16,425 nt of DNA from M10-OD1-4 sp038061695 (GTDB taxonomy: Bacteria > Patescibacteriota > Minisyncoccia > GWC2-36-17 > M10-OD1-4), in assembly GCA_038061695.1 (NCBI GenBank), contig JBBTYT010000020.1, positions 1 to 16,425 on the forward strand. Reading direction: 5' to 3'. The translations under genes and the position numbers were made by a program. Below, piece after piece: positions 8,801 to 16,363 of this stretch. How positions within the stretch are numbered: position 1 is the stretch's first letter; each line of letters begins with the position of its first letter. The notes under the pieces are model-generated. The model saw only the letters and a list, made by a program, of their open reading frames with translations, was not told where the DNA came from and made no database searches.

Positions 8801-10081
8801 ATGATAGATATAAAATTAATAAGAGATAATTTAGAGGAAGTAAAAGTGAGTTTATTAAAAAAGGGTGTTAAAGCTGTTGATATTGAGCATGTTTTGGATT
8901 TAGATAAAAAGTATAGAGATCTTTTGCGCACTTTTGAGGATGATAAAGCTGAACAAAATAGAATATCAAATGGTATTCCTTTTATGCGCGACAATATAGA
9001 AAGAAACAAAATGATTAATGAAATGCAGATTCTTAAAATTCAGATTAAAGATCGCGAACAAAAGATTGCTGAAATTGAGATTGAATTTAAAAAAGGTATT
9101 AATGCATTGCCAAATATTCCGGATAGCGATGTTTTGGTTGGCTCTAGTGAGAAGGAAAATAGGGTTATTAAGAAAGTAGGTGAAATAAGAGCCTTCAATT
9201 TTAAGATACTGGATCATATGGAGCTAGGTGAGAATTTAGATTTGATAGACACGACGCAGGCGTCTTTAGTTTCAGGGGCAAGATTTTTTTATCTCAAAAA
9301 TGAAGCCGTCTTGTTAGAGTTTGGTTTAGTGCTTTTTGTTTTGGAATTTTTGACTAAGAATGGATTTACACCTGTCATTCCGCCAGTTATGATAAAGCCT
9401 GAAATGTATATGAAGATGGGAAGGTTGCTTGGCGGACAAGAAGATGAAAGATATTATCTAAAAAATGATGATATGTTTTTAGTTGGCAGTGCCGAGCATA
9501 CTATAGGTCCTTTGCATGCGAATTACATATTTTCAGAAAATGATCTTCCAAAAAGATATGTAGGTTTTTCCACATCTTTTAGACGAGAAGCCGGTTCTTA
9601 TGGTAAGGATACGAAGGGTATTTTAAGAACTCATCAATTTGATAAGATTGAAATGTTCGTTTTCTCAAAACCTGAAGATTCACAAAAAGAGCATCAATTT
9701 TTGCTTTCTATGCAAGAGGATATGATGAATCAATTAGACCTACCCTATCAAGTTGTTGAGGTTTGTACAGGTGATATGGGTTTCACAGATTCTAAGCAGT
9801 ATGATATAGAAACATGGATTCCAAGCCAAGGAAACTATAGAGAGACCCATTCATGTTCAAATACTACGGATTTTCAAGCAAGAGGTATAAATGCTAGGTA
9901 TAAAGATAAAGAGAAAGATAAAAATGAATTTGTTCATATGTTGAATGCGACAGGATTTGCTATAGGTAGGATTTTAATCGCTATCTTGGAAAATAATCAG
10001 CAGGAGGATGGATCTGTAAAAATACCGGCAATTTTACAAAAGTATGTAGGAAAGGATTTAATTTTAAAGAAAATAAAATAA
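8801..10081 (+). CDS. serS: Serine--tRNA ligase
   Basis: SerRS charges tRNA-Ser with serine in the cytoplasm. Length (426 aa) is normal. The N-terminal ~110 residues are Lys/Glu-rich and fit the family's tRNA-binding coiled-coil arm. Class II motif 2 is FRREAGSYGKDTKG with R262 and E263, followed by RTHQFDKIEMF. The segment ETHSCSNTTDFQARG matches the serine-specific active-site region. Motif 3 is GFAIGRILIAILENNQQEDG with R390. The usual TAEV-type serine-binding loop reads GSAEHTIGPLH here, a mild divergence. The gene starts 24 bp after the permease stop, with no visible Shine-Dalgarno, and is followed eight bases later by the FtsQ-like gene, so it is probably cotranscribed with it. Confidence 0.97.
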   Translation: MIDIKLIRDNLEEVKVSLLKKGVKAVDIEHVLDLDKKYRDLLRTFEDDKAEQNRISNGIPFMRDNIERNKMINEMQILKIQIKDREQKIAEIEIEFKKGINALPNIPDSDVLVGSSEKENRVIKKVGEIRAFNFKILDHMELGENLDLIDTTQASLVSGARFFYLKNEAVLLEFGLVLFVLEFLTKNGFTPVIPPVMIKPEMYMKMGRLLGGQEDERYYLKNDDMFLVGSAEHTIGPLHANYIFSENDLPKRYVGFSTSFRREAGSYGKDTKGILRTHQFDKIEMFVFSKPEDSQKEHQFLLSMQEDMMNQLDLPYQVVEVCTGDMGFTDSKQYDIETWIPSQGNYRETHSCSNTTDFQARGINARYKDKEKDKNEFVHMLNATGFAIGRILIAILENNQQEDGSVKIPAILQKYVGKDLILKKIK

Positions 10082-10089
10082 TATTTTTG

Positions 10090-10983
10090 ATGTTTTATAA
10101 AGAGAAAAACAAGAGAAGGAATATAATTTCACAAAATTATATATATTCAAAAGTAAAAAAAAAGAGGATAAGATTTATTCTTATCTTTTTTTATCTTGTT
10201 TCAGCTATCTTATTTTTTTCTGCTGTAGTTTATTTTATTATTTTTGGGACTTATTTCAATATAAAAAATGTCTCTTTTTCAGATATGAAAACAATTGAAG
10301 CATCCGAATTAAATGACGTTTATTTAAAATATATGGATAAGAAAAATCATATCTTTTTAAACCAAAAAAATATATTAACTCTTTCAAAATCTTCACTTAT
10401 TGAGACTTTTAAAAGTTCTTTTAGGAGGATAAAAGATGTAAAAATAGAGAGAGATTTACCATTTTCATTAGATATTTCGATAGTTGAATATTCTCCGATC
10501 GGAATAGCTTGTAGCGGTTTTGAGTCAAAAGATATTCTCTGTTTTTTATTTGATGAAGATGGAATAATTTTTGATTCCACACCATTAATTATAAGTGATC
10601 TGTTTTTATTAGTGTATGATAATGATATAGTCAAAGATTCTTTTCCTTTTCAAAAATACAGCAAAGAAAAAATTGATTTTTCTTTAAGATTTAAAAAAAC
10701 TATTTTAAGAGAAGGCGGTTTATTGGTGGATTATTTTAAATTTAAAGATAAATTTAATGATATAGAGGTTATGCTAAAGTCAGGATTTAAATTGTTTCTA
10801 AGCCAAGATATATCTCCGGAAAAACAAGGAAATGCGGTGGTTGAGATTTTAAATAATGAAATCAAAAAAAAGGCAATTGATCTTGATTATATAGATTTAA
10901 GAATTAAAAATAAAGCGTATTATAAATTTAAGCAGGATAATATTGATGGGGATGATACTAAGGCAGATGTAGGCTTACAATGA
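10090..10983 (+). CDS. FtsQ/DivIB-like cell-division protein, POTRA domain
   Basis: A short basic cytoplasmic tail (residues 1-28, many Lys/Arg) is followed by one membrane helix (~29-53). Then comes a POTRA-like region (~56-140, FNIKNVSFSDM ... IKDVKIERDLPFSLDISIVEYSPIGIA) and a beta domain with CFLFDEDGIIF, the place where FtsQ proteins have 'vD.dG.vf'. This layout is that of FtsQ/DivIB, a bitopic divisome protein that links FtsL/FtsB to the septal synthase. Length (297 aa) fits. ATG at 10090 is preferred over the adjacent in-frame TTG at 10087. No other division gene is in the window, so the call rests on architecture and could instead be another POTRA-bearing membrane protein. Confidence 0.75.
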   Translation: MFYKEKNKRRNIISQNYIYSKVKKKRIRFILIFFYLVSAILFFSAVVYFIIFGTYFNIKNVSFSDMKTIEASELNDVYLKYMDKKNHIFLNQKNILTLSKSSLIETFKSSFRRIKDVKIERDLPFSLDISIVEYSPIGIACSGFESKDILCFLFDEDGIIFDSTPLIISDLFLLVYDNDIVKDSFPFQKYSKEKIDFSLRFKKTILREGGLLVDYFKFKDKFNDIEVMLKSGFKLFLSQDISPEKQGNAVVEILNNEIKKKAIDLDYIDLRIKNKAYYKFKQDNIDGDDTKADVGLQ

Positions 10984-11044
10984 AGTATTAATTATGTTAC
11001 CATATATGTATATTTATTTATATTATTAATATTGAACAAAAGCT

Positions 11045-11347
11045 ATGTTTGATGAAAAATTTATAGAAGATAATTTGGCAAAAATTTTAGGTATAAGCCA
11101 TATACCGGAAAATAAGAAAAAAGAAGTTATTGATGCTATGCAAAAACATATTCAAAATCAAATTGCTAAAAATATAATGGGTAAGCTTGGTATAAAAGAT
11201 AAGATGAAACTCGTGCCTCTTATGATAAAAAGAAATCCTGATCAAATTATGCAATTTATGATGGAAAGAATACCTAATTTTCAAGAGCTTATTCAGAGTG
11301 AAGTGCAAGGCTTTAAGCCTCAAGCTTTGCAGATTATTAATAAATAG
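11045..11347 (+). CDS. Small helical protein of unknown function
   Basis: The 100-residue product is predicted all-helical, with no signal peptide or membrane segment. The N-terminal part reads EDNLAKILGISHIPENKKKEVIDAM, a hydrophobic-charged pattern suggesting a short helical bundle. The middle is Met/Lys-rich (MGKLGIKDKMKLVPLMIKR). I do not recognise the family. The next small gene begins four bases after its stop, and the VirD4-like ATPase gene follows, so the three are very likely one operon. The product may be an accessory or regulatory subunit of that ATPase (inference from position only). A 61-bp AT-rich gap separates it from the FtsQ-like gene, where a promoter could lie, but I see no convincing -35/-10 pair. 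Confidence 0.7.
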   Translation: MFDEKFIEDNLAKILGISHIPENKKKEVIDAMQKHIQNQIAKNIMGKLGIKDKMKLVPLMIKRNPDQIMQFMMERIPNFQELIQSEVQGFKPQALQIINK

Positions 11348-11351
11348 ACTT

Positions 11352-11564
11352 ATGGAAGAAAGGAAATTATCGGAGCAGGAACTATTAAAACAACAAGCTA
11401 TTTTGCAGGGTCTTGTCAATATAGCTTTTAACGACGGTCTTGCAATCGCTATCAGTAATGCTCAAAAAATGAATGATCCATACGTTCTTGATGCTTTTCA
11501 TGATCTTTTAATTGATAAGCTTTATGAGGAGCTTATCAAGAGAGGTAAACTTAAAGAAGTCTGA
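11352..11564 (+). CDS. Small acidic/helical protein of unknown function
   Basis: The 70-residue product (MEERKLSEQELLKQQAILQG ... ELIKRGKLKEV) looks like two or three helices and is soluble. The frame is open further upstream (to 11298) but that overlaps the preceding gene. ATG at 11352, four bases after the previous stop, is the natural start. The ATPase gene begins 15 bp downstream. No known family is recognised. Tight spacing on both sides argues for co-expression with the preceding small gene and the ATPase. Confidence 0.65.
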   Translation: MEERKLSEQELLKQQAILQGLVNIAFNDGLAIAISNAQKMNDPYVLDAFHDLLIDKLYEELIKRGKLKEV

Positions 11565-11579
11565 AATTAACAATACACT

Positions 11580-14039
11580 ATGCCACAAGCATATTTAGGA
11601 TATATATCAATATTTATAATGATTGCGATAGTTACTTTAATAGCTATTGTTTTTTGGTATGTTAGAAAGTTTAAAAAAAATGGAGAGGTGACACATTCTT
11701 TAAATATGGCATTACTTTTAGTATATATTCCATTTTCTACAGCTAAAGATACGAATATAAAAGATGAATCAGATAGGCTAATAGGCATCTGTGAGCAGTT
11801 TTTCTCATCACTAACTCAATCTCAAAATATAAGCTGGCTTAAATCCGCCTTTTCTGGTTCTTTTGCCATTGCCCTTGAGATGACGGTTCATATAATTGGA
11901 GATGAGGTTCATTTTTATATCTCCGTGCCAAGAAAATTTGTCAATACATTAGAAAAGCAAATTACGGCTGTTTTTCAAGGCACTAGAGTTGAGGTTGTCA
12001 ATGATTATAATATATTTAATTCAATCGGAATAACGAGAGCATCAACATTTAAATGTGTGAGAAACTTATTTTTACCAATTAAAACATATAAAAATATGGA
12101 ATCTGATCCTCTGAATTCCATCATAAATGCGATGTCTAATTTTCAATTTGATGGTGAGGGCGCTTCTATCCAAATATTGATAAGACCAAATAGAGTGTGG
12201 CAGAAAACTGTCCATAAGATAATTATGGAGATGAAGAAAGGGAAGTCATTTGCGCATGCATATTCTGATGCGACTAAAGGCGTAATTGGCGGCATTATTG
12301 AGATATTTCAAGGAAGTAAAAAGAAAAATAGCGGAGATGAAAAGGAGCAGAAAATTCTTGATGATGAAACTATTAAGGGATTGGAATTTAAAGTGTCAAA
12401 GGTTGGATTTGATGTTAATATTAATATAATTGCATCCGCTTTAACAGAAACAAGAGCAAATGCCATACTTTCAGATATAGAGTCCTCTTTTATGCAATTT
12501 GAAAATCCTGGAATAAACTATCTTAAACCATATAGATTATCAGGAAAGAAATTAAATAGGTTAATATATAATTTTTCATTTAGAAATTTTAGTCCTAAGA
12601 ATAGGATGCTTTTAAACTCTGAAGAGCTTGCCTCTGTTTTTCATTTTCCTACGCCGTATATGGACAATAAAAGAATAGTATCCTTAAAATCAAAATTCTC
12701 TCAAGTTCCATCGGGACTTCCTGATAACGGAATTTTGATAGGAACAAATGTTTATCGCGGTATTGAAACCCAAGTAAAATTGCCAAAAGAAGATAGATTA
12801 AGGCATCTTTATATAATTGGTCAAACTGGAACTGGTAAGTCAGTCTCTTTAAAAAATATGATACAACAGGATATAGAAAATGGTGAAGGAGTTTGCTTTA
12901 TGGATCCGCATGGAGATGATCTTGAGGATGTTTTAACAAGAATTCCAAAAGAGAGAATGGAAGATGTGGTTGTTTTTGATCCATCTGATTTGCGAAGACC
13001 GATTGGCTTAAATATGCTTGAATACGACCAAAATAGACCTGAGCAAAAAACATTTATTATAAATGAAATGGTGAATATATTTGATAAGCTTTATGATTTG
13101 AAGGTTACTGGAGGTCCAATGTTTGAGCATTATTTAAGAAATGCTCTTCTACTTATAATGTCTGATCCTGATTCTGGATCTACTTTACTTGAGGTTCCAA
13201 GAGTATTTTCGGATCCTGAATTCAGAAAATTAAAACTTGCAAAATGTCAGGATATTTTGGTTAAGAATTTTTGGATACTTGAAGCAACCAAGGCGGGAGG
13301 GGAAGCATCTTTGGCAAATATAACCCCATATATTACAAGTAAATTCAATGTATTTTTAGCAAATGAATTTGTAAGGCCTATAGTAGCTCAACAAAAAAGT
13401 ACGATAAATTTTAGAGAAATAATTAATAATAAAAAGATACTTCTTGTTAATCTTTCAAAGGGAAAAGTTGGGGATATTAACAGTAATCTTTTAGGTCTTA
13501 TAATAGTCGGCAAACTTACAATGGCGGCGTTATCTCGCGGTGATATACCAAGTGAAAAAAGAAATCCATTTTATTTATATATAGATGAATTTCAAAATTT
13601 TGCAACTGATTCAATATCTGTTATTTTATCAGAAGCTAGAAAATATAAACTTTCTTTGACTATGGCGCATCAATTCATAGCTCAATTACCGGATAATATA
13701 AGAGAGGCAGTATTTGGCAATGTAGGCTCTATGATTTCATTTCGTATTGGTGTTGATGACGCAGAGTTTATGGAAAAACAGTTTACTCCGGAGTTTAACA
13801 GTAATGATTTAATGAATATAGACAACTTAAATGCTTATGTTAAGCTTTTAATAAACAATAAGACAACTAAACCTTTTAATATTAGATTTGATTTTCCTAA
13901 GAATGGGGATATGAATATAGCTCAAAAAATAAAGGAGCTTTCAAGTATAAAATATGGCAGATCTAAACAAGAAATTGATATGGAAATAGAAGAAAGATTT
14001 AAGAGTAAAGCTCAAGCAGAGGTTAAAATAGCAGAATAA
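11580..14039 (+). CDS. VirD4/TraG/HerA-like membrane-anchored translocation ATPase
   Basis: An N-terminal membrane helix (~residues 5-27) anchors an 819-aa protein. The C-terminal half is a P-loop ATPase of the FtsK-HerA superfamily. Walker A is GQTGTGKS (414-421, K420), followed by the typical GVCFMDPHGDDLEDVL segment. Walker B is YLYIDEFQNF (D669, E670), and a later MAHQFIAQL contains the conserved Gln (Q698) of VirD4/TraG-type proteins. Residues ~40-400 form a long uncharacterised region (HFYISVPRKFVNTLEKQI and similar) that I cannot assign. Such enzymes couple ATP hydrolysis to transfer of DNA or protein across a membrane. No relaxase, VirB4 or other secretion gene is in the window, so a conjugation role is not shown. 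Two small genes precede it at 4- and 15-bp spacing; dnaX follows after 26 bp. Confidence 0.88.
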   Translation: MPQAYLGYISIFIMIAIVTLIAIVFWYVRKFKKNGEVTHSLNMALLLVYIPFSTAKDTNIKDESDRLIGICEQFFSSLTQSQNISWLKSAFSGSFAIALEMTVHIIGDEVHFYISVPRKFVNTLEKQITAVFQGTRVEVVNDYNIFNSIGITRASTFKCVRNLFLPIKTYKNMESDPLNSIINAMSNFQFDGEGASIQILIRPNRVWQKTVHKIIMEMKKGKSFAHAYSDATKGVIGGIIEIFQGSKKKNSGDEKEQKILDDETIKGLEFKVSKVGFDVNINIIASALTETRANAILSDIESSFMQFENPGINYLKPYRLSGKKLNRLIYNFSFRNFSPKNRMLLNSEELASVFHFPTPYMDNKRIVSLKSKFSQVPSGLPDNGILIGTNVYRGIETQVKLPKEDRLRHLYIIGQTGTGKSVSLKNMIQQDIENGEGVCFMDPHGDDLEDVLTRIPKERMEDVVVFDPSDLRRPIGLNMLEYDQNRPEQKTFIINEMVNIFDKLYDLKVTGGPMFEHYLRNALLLIMSDPDSGSTLLEVPRVFSDPEFRKLKLAKCQDILVKNFWILEATKAGGEASLANITPYITSKFNVFLANEFVRPIVAQQKSTINFREIINNKKILLVNLSKGKVGDINSNLLGLIIVGKLTMAALSRGDIPSEKRNPFYLYIDEFQNFATDSISVILSEARKYKLSLTMAHQFIAQLPDNIREAVFGNVGSMISFRIGVDDAEFMEKQFTPEFNSNDLMNIDNLNAYVKLLINNKTTKPFNIRFDFPKNGDMNIAQKIKELSSIKYGRSKQEIDMEIEERFKSKAQAEVKIAE

Positions 14040-14065
14040 ATAAAGGTATTTGACATAATTTTATT

Positions 14066-15157
14066 ATGAATCACAACTTAGTTTTATATAGAAAATACAG
14101 ACCGCAATCTTTTGCCGATGTTGTTGGGCAAGAACATATAACAAAGACATTGCAGAATGCGGTTTTTCAAAATAAGACAGCTCACGCATATCTTTTCTAT
14201 GGCCAGAGGGGGACAGGCAAGACAAGTATTGCAAGATTGCTTGCTAAGGCGGTAAATTGCGAGGAAAACAAAGATGGCGAGATATGCAATAAATGCCAGA
14301 GTTGTTTGGATATAACTCTTGGCAGGGCGTTGGATGTGGTTGAGATAGATGCGGCATCAAATACTGGAATTGATAATATCCGCGACTTAATAGAAGGTAT
14401 AAAATTCAATCCAAGCCAGCTTAAGTTTAAGATATTTATAGTTGACGAGGTTCATATGCTTTCAAAAGGGGCATTCAACGCTCTTTTAAAGACATTAGAG
14501 GAGCCGCCGGCGCACGCTGTTTTTATCTTAGCTACGACTGAGATAGAAAAGATTCCCGCTACCATCTTATCTCGTGTTCAAAGATTTGATTTTAAGAGAA
14601 TATCCATTGAAGAAATTATAAAAAAATTAAGCGGTATAGCAAAAAAAGAAAAAGTAAAAATAGATGAAGATGCTTTAAGGATTATTGCTCAACTTGCTGA
14701 AGGAGGACTTCGCGACGCAGAATCTATCTTAACAAGAGTTTTCTCTATGGCGGATGGAAATATAACAGCCTCTCTTGTGGAAAACATAGCCGGATCAACC
14801 TCTTTTTCAAAAGTATCAAGATTTATGGATCTTTTCTCTGAGGGAAATATTCAGGGGATAGTAGCTTATCTCAACACTTTAAAAGATGAAGGCTCCGACA
14901 CGCAGGAATTTTTAAAGTTCGCGATGAAATATGCAAGAAATATTTTGATGATTCAAATAGATAGACATTTAAGAAATGTCGTTGCTCCAGAATTGACCGA
15001 TGATCAATTTGAGTATATTATTGATCAAGGAAAAAAAATAAATAGTGAGAAATTGAAAGAGCTCCTATCTGAGTTTTTGGAAGCTGAGGATATGGTGAAA
15101 AAGACATCTATACCTATGCTTCCTATAGAGCTTGCTGTTATGAAAGTTTTATCGTAA
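14066..15157 (+). CDS. dnaX: DNA polymerase III clamp-loader subunit gamma (short DnaX)
   Basis: This is the AAA+ ATPase of the clamp loader, which opens the beta clamp and puts it on primed DNA. The N-terminal RKYRP..F.DVVGQ is typical. Walker A is GQRGTGKT (46-53, K52). The zinc module uses C65, C74, C77 and C80. Walker B is VDEVHML (D127, E128), sensor 1 is in ATTE (156-159), and the arginine finger is in SRVQRF (R170). The usual SRC is SRV here. At 363 aa it ends with the oligomerisation domain and has no tau-specific helicase- or polymerase-binding domains (E. coli gamma is 431 aa, tau 643). Two in-frame A_AAA_AAA heptamers occur at 14620-14626 and 14641-14647. The start at 14066 gives the expected N-terminus; no Shine-Dalgarno is seen. 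Confidence 0.95.
   Translation: MNHNLVLYRKYRPQSFADVVGQEHITKTLQNAVFQNKTAHAYLFYGQRGTGKTSIARLLAKAVNCEENKDGEICNKCQSCLDITLGRALDVVEIDAASNTGIDNIRDLIEGIKFNPSQLKFKIFIVDEVHMLSKGAFNALLKTLEEPPAHAVFILATTEIEKIPATILSRVQRFDFKRISIEEIIKKLSGIAKKEKVKIDEDALRIIAQLAEGGLRDAESILTRVFSMADGNITASLVENIAGSTSFSKVSRFMDLFSEGNIQGIVAYLNTLKDEGSDTQEFLKFAMKYARNILMIQIDRHLRNVVAPELTDDQFEYIIDQGKKINSEKLKELLSEFLEAEDMVKKTSIPMLPIELAVMKVLS
14620..14667 (+). other. Candidate -1 slippage region in dnaX
   Basis: Two A7 runs (14620-14626 and 14641-14647) are both phased as X_XXY_YYZ (A_AAA_AAA) in the dnaX frame, 21 nt apart. A -1 shift at either leads to the same TGA at 14665-14667, giving a product of about 200 residues. I see no clear stimulatory stem-loop after them. 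Runs of A are common in a genome this AT-rich, so chance is a real alternative. Confidence 0.35.
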
Positions 15158-15171
15158 TTTAAGGTAAATAT

Positions 15172-15245
15172 TGCGGGATCGTCTAATGGTAGGACTGCGC
15201 CCTTTGAAGGCGTCTATCTTGGTTCGAATCCAGGTCCCGCAGCCA
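15172..15245 (+). tRNA. tRNA-Gln (anticodon UUG), CCA encoded
   Basis: The acceptor stem TGCGGGA pairs with TCCCGCA, followed by G and an encoded CCA. The D-arm is GTC-TAATGGTAG-GAC. The anticodon stem GCGCC/GGCGT closes the loop CTTTGAA, giving anticodon TTG for CAA glutamine codons. The variable loop has four bases. The T-arm is CTTGG-TTCGAAT-CCAGG. It lies 14 bp after the dnaX stop. A weak TTGCTG (15132) / TAATTT (15155) pair in the dnaX 3' end could be its promoter; otherwise it is processed from the upstream transcript. Confidence 0.97.
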
Positions 15246-15274
15246 AAATTGATAATCTAAAGAAAGTTGAACAT

Positions 15275-16060
15275 ATGAATCGGACAGAAACAATTCAAAC
15301 TAATCGACATATTCTGGATGAGATGATGGCCGATCTCTGCCTCCATCAAGATCCAAAGTTTCTGAAAATAGAATATTCTCGGCTTATCGATGCCTCTAAA
15401 ACAAACCAAGTGGGAATTGAAAAATATAGGCAGTCGTTTTCTAATTTGCGGTATGCATGGAAAAAAACTTTGAAATATAAAAATTACTTTGAGTACTTTT
15501 ATCCACAGAGCGGACAAATAGATAAGATTGAAGCACTCAATCACCATATTCATGCTTATTTGGAAGACATGGAGACTTTAAAAAATAAGATCGAGGTGCT
15601 ATTTGGAGAAATGAAAAATGATATTAAAAAAGTCGCTTCCAACAAGAAAGACATTGATGAGTTTTTCAAAGCAGGTATAGAAAAGACAAAAGAAGTATTT
15701 GCTCAAGTTTCAAAAAATCGTGGCGAACATAGACACCGCGGAATGAGGTTTTTTGACTCAGATTTATTGAAAGCAGAAAATGCACATAGGTTTCTAGAAG
15801 AAATCATTACTACCCCTCAATTTGACGCGATGTTAAACCAGGAGTACAAGCCGCAATTGATTGAGAAATTTACCAAAGAAAGAGAAGAATCATTTGAGAT
15901 AGCAAAAAAATGTTGGATTGAAATGGCAAAAGGGAATGATGAGCAAACCACTGGCTACCTAGACGCTGTATTAAAGGGGGCAAGGTCGCCCTTATACCAA
16001 TTTTTGAATATAAAACCAGTACAAGAAATTATAAATTCTGCAGAAAAACAAAAAAAATAA
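15275..16060 (+). CDS. Unknown helical protein with HEPN-like Rx4H motif
   Basis: The 261-residue product is predicted almost entirely helical and soluble, rich in Lys, Glu and aromatic residues. I do not recognise the family with confidence. Helices ALNHHIHAYLEDMETLKNKI and FKAGIEKTKEVFAQV lead into SKNRGEHRHRGMRF, where R149-x4-H154 fits the Rx4-6H signature of HEPN-type RNases often found in defence and toxin systems. Only the motif and the helical setting support this. No nucleotidyltransferase or antitoxin partner is visible nearby. Arginine codons include three CGG plus CGA, CGT and CGC, unlike the AGA-dominated genes upstream, which suggests transfer. The gene begins 29 bp after the tRNA-Gln CCA. 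ATG 15275 is the first in frame; no Shine-Dalgarno is evident. Confidence 0.7.
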   Translation: MNRTETIQTNRHILDEMMADLCLHQDPKFLKIEYSRLIDASKTNQVGIEKYRQSFSNLRYAWKKTLKYKNYFEYFYPQSGQIDKIEALNHHIHAYLEDMETLKNKIEVLFGEMKNDIKKVASNKKDIDEFFKAGIEKTKEVFAQVSKNRGEHRHRGMRFFDSDLLKAENAHRFLEEIITTPQFDAMLNQEYKPQLIEKFTKEREESFEIAKKCWIEMAKGNDEQTTGYLDAVLKGARSPLYQFLNIKPVQEIINSAEKQKK

Positions 16061-16061
16061 T

Positions 16062-16250
16062 ATTAAAGAGAAACTAAAACAAAAACAAATAGAAGAAGTA
16101 CAAAAACTCTGTTTTAGCGAAATTCTTTTATATAGTCCTAATTCCCATAACGAGTCGTGGTCTTTTCATGACCGATTGGGTTTTGAGAGAGTAGGGGAAA
16201 TAATCCCGCCAGATGATGATGTTGGACAAGTCTGGCGAAAGATTTTATAG
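16062..16250 (+). pseudogene. C-terminal remnant of a GNAT-family acetyltransferase
   Basis: The frame from 16062 to the TAG at 16250 encodes about 62 residues with the hallmark end of GNAT N-acetyltransferases: NSHNESWSFHDRLGFERVG, equivalent to 'N..S..FY..lGFe.vG', followed by a short tail ending VWRKIL. No start codon and no acetyl-CoA-binding Q/RxxGxG/A segment are present. The preceding gene ends one base before, in a different frame, and is not GNAT-like. This is best read as a truncated gene relic. Confidence 0.6.
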
Positions 16251-16363
16251 CTCTATGAACAAGATATTTTTACTGGCAAGGAAAGGATTTTGCAAAACTT
16301 AAGCTCATTTATTTTTGAATTCTGAAATCTAAAATGGAAAAGTATTGGTTTGGATGGGGGGGG
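16251..16363. other. Non-coding stretch with G8 run
   Basis: No gene is visible after the GNAT remnant. The stretch contains AAATGGAAAA at 16332-16341, matching the inner part of the right arm of the terminal inverted repeat, and an unusual run of eight G at 16356-16363 just before that repeat. Confidence 0.5.

Noticed and set aside
8650..9009. 119-codon open frame on the - strand across the permease/serS junction
   Set aside because: It overlaps two well-supported + strand genes, has low-complexity composition from antisense of AT-rich coding sequence, and shows no family motif.
11087..11419. 110-codon open frame on the - strand over the small genes
   Set aside because: Antisense shadow of two tightly spaced + strand genes; no start context or recognisable domain.
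14050..14055. TTGACA just before dnaX as a -35 box
   Set aside because: It is only about 11 bases before the start codon and there is no -10 box at proper spacing, so it could not give the full dnaX message.
5322..15157. Alternative genetic code with TGA read as Gly (as in Gracilibacteria)
   Set aside because: No gene contains an in-frame TGA, and TGA is used as the normal stop of three genes.
15172..15245. tRNA-Gln 3' end as an attachment site with a second copy downstream
   Set aside because: No repeat of the tRNA 3' end is found in the remaining 1.2 kb and no integrase gene is present; the far boundary could lie outside the window.
16257..16305. Short ATG frame (15 codons) after the GNAT remnant
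   Set aside because: Too short, no motif, and no context supporting expression.
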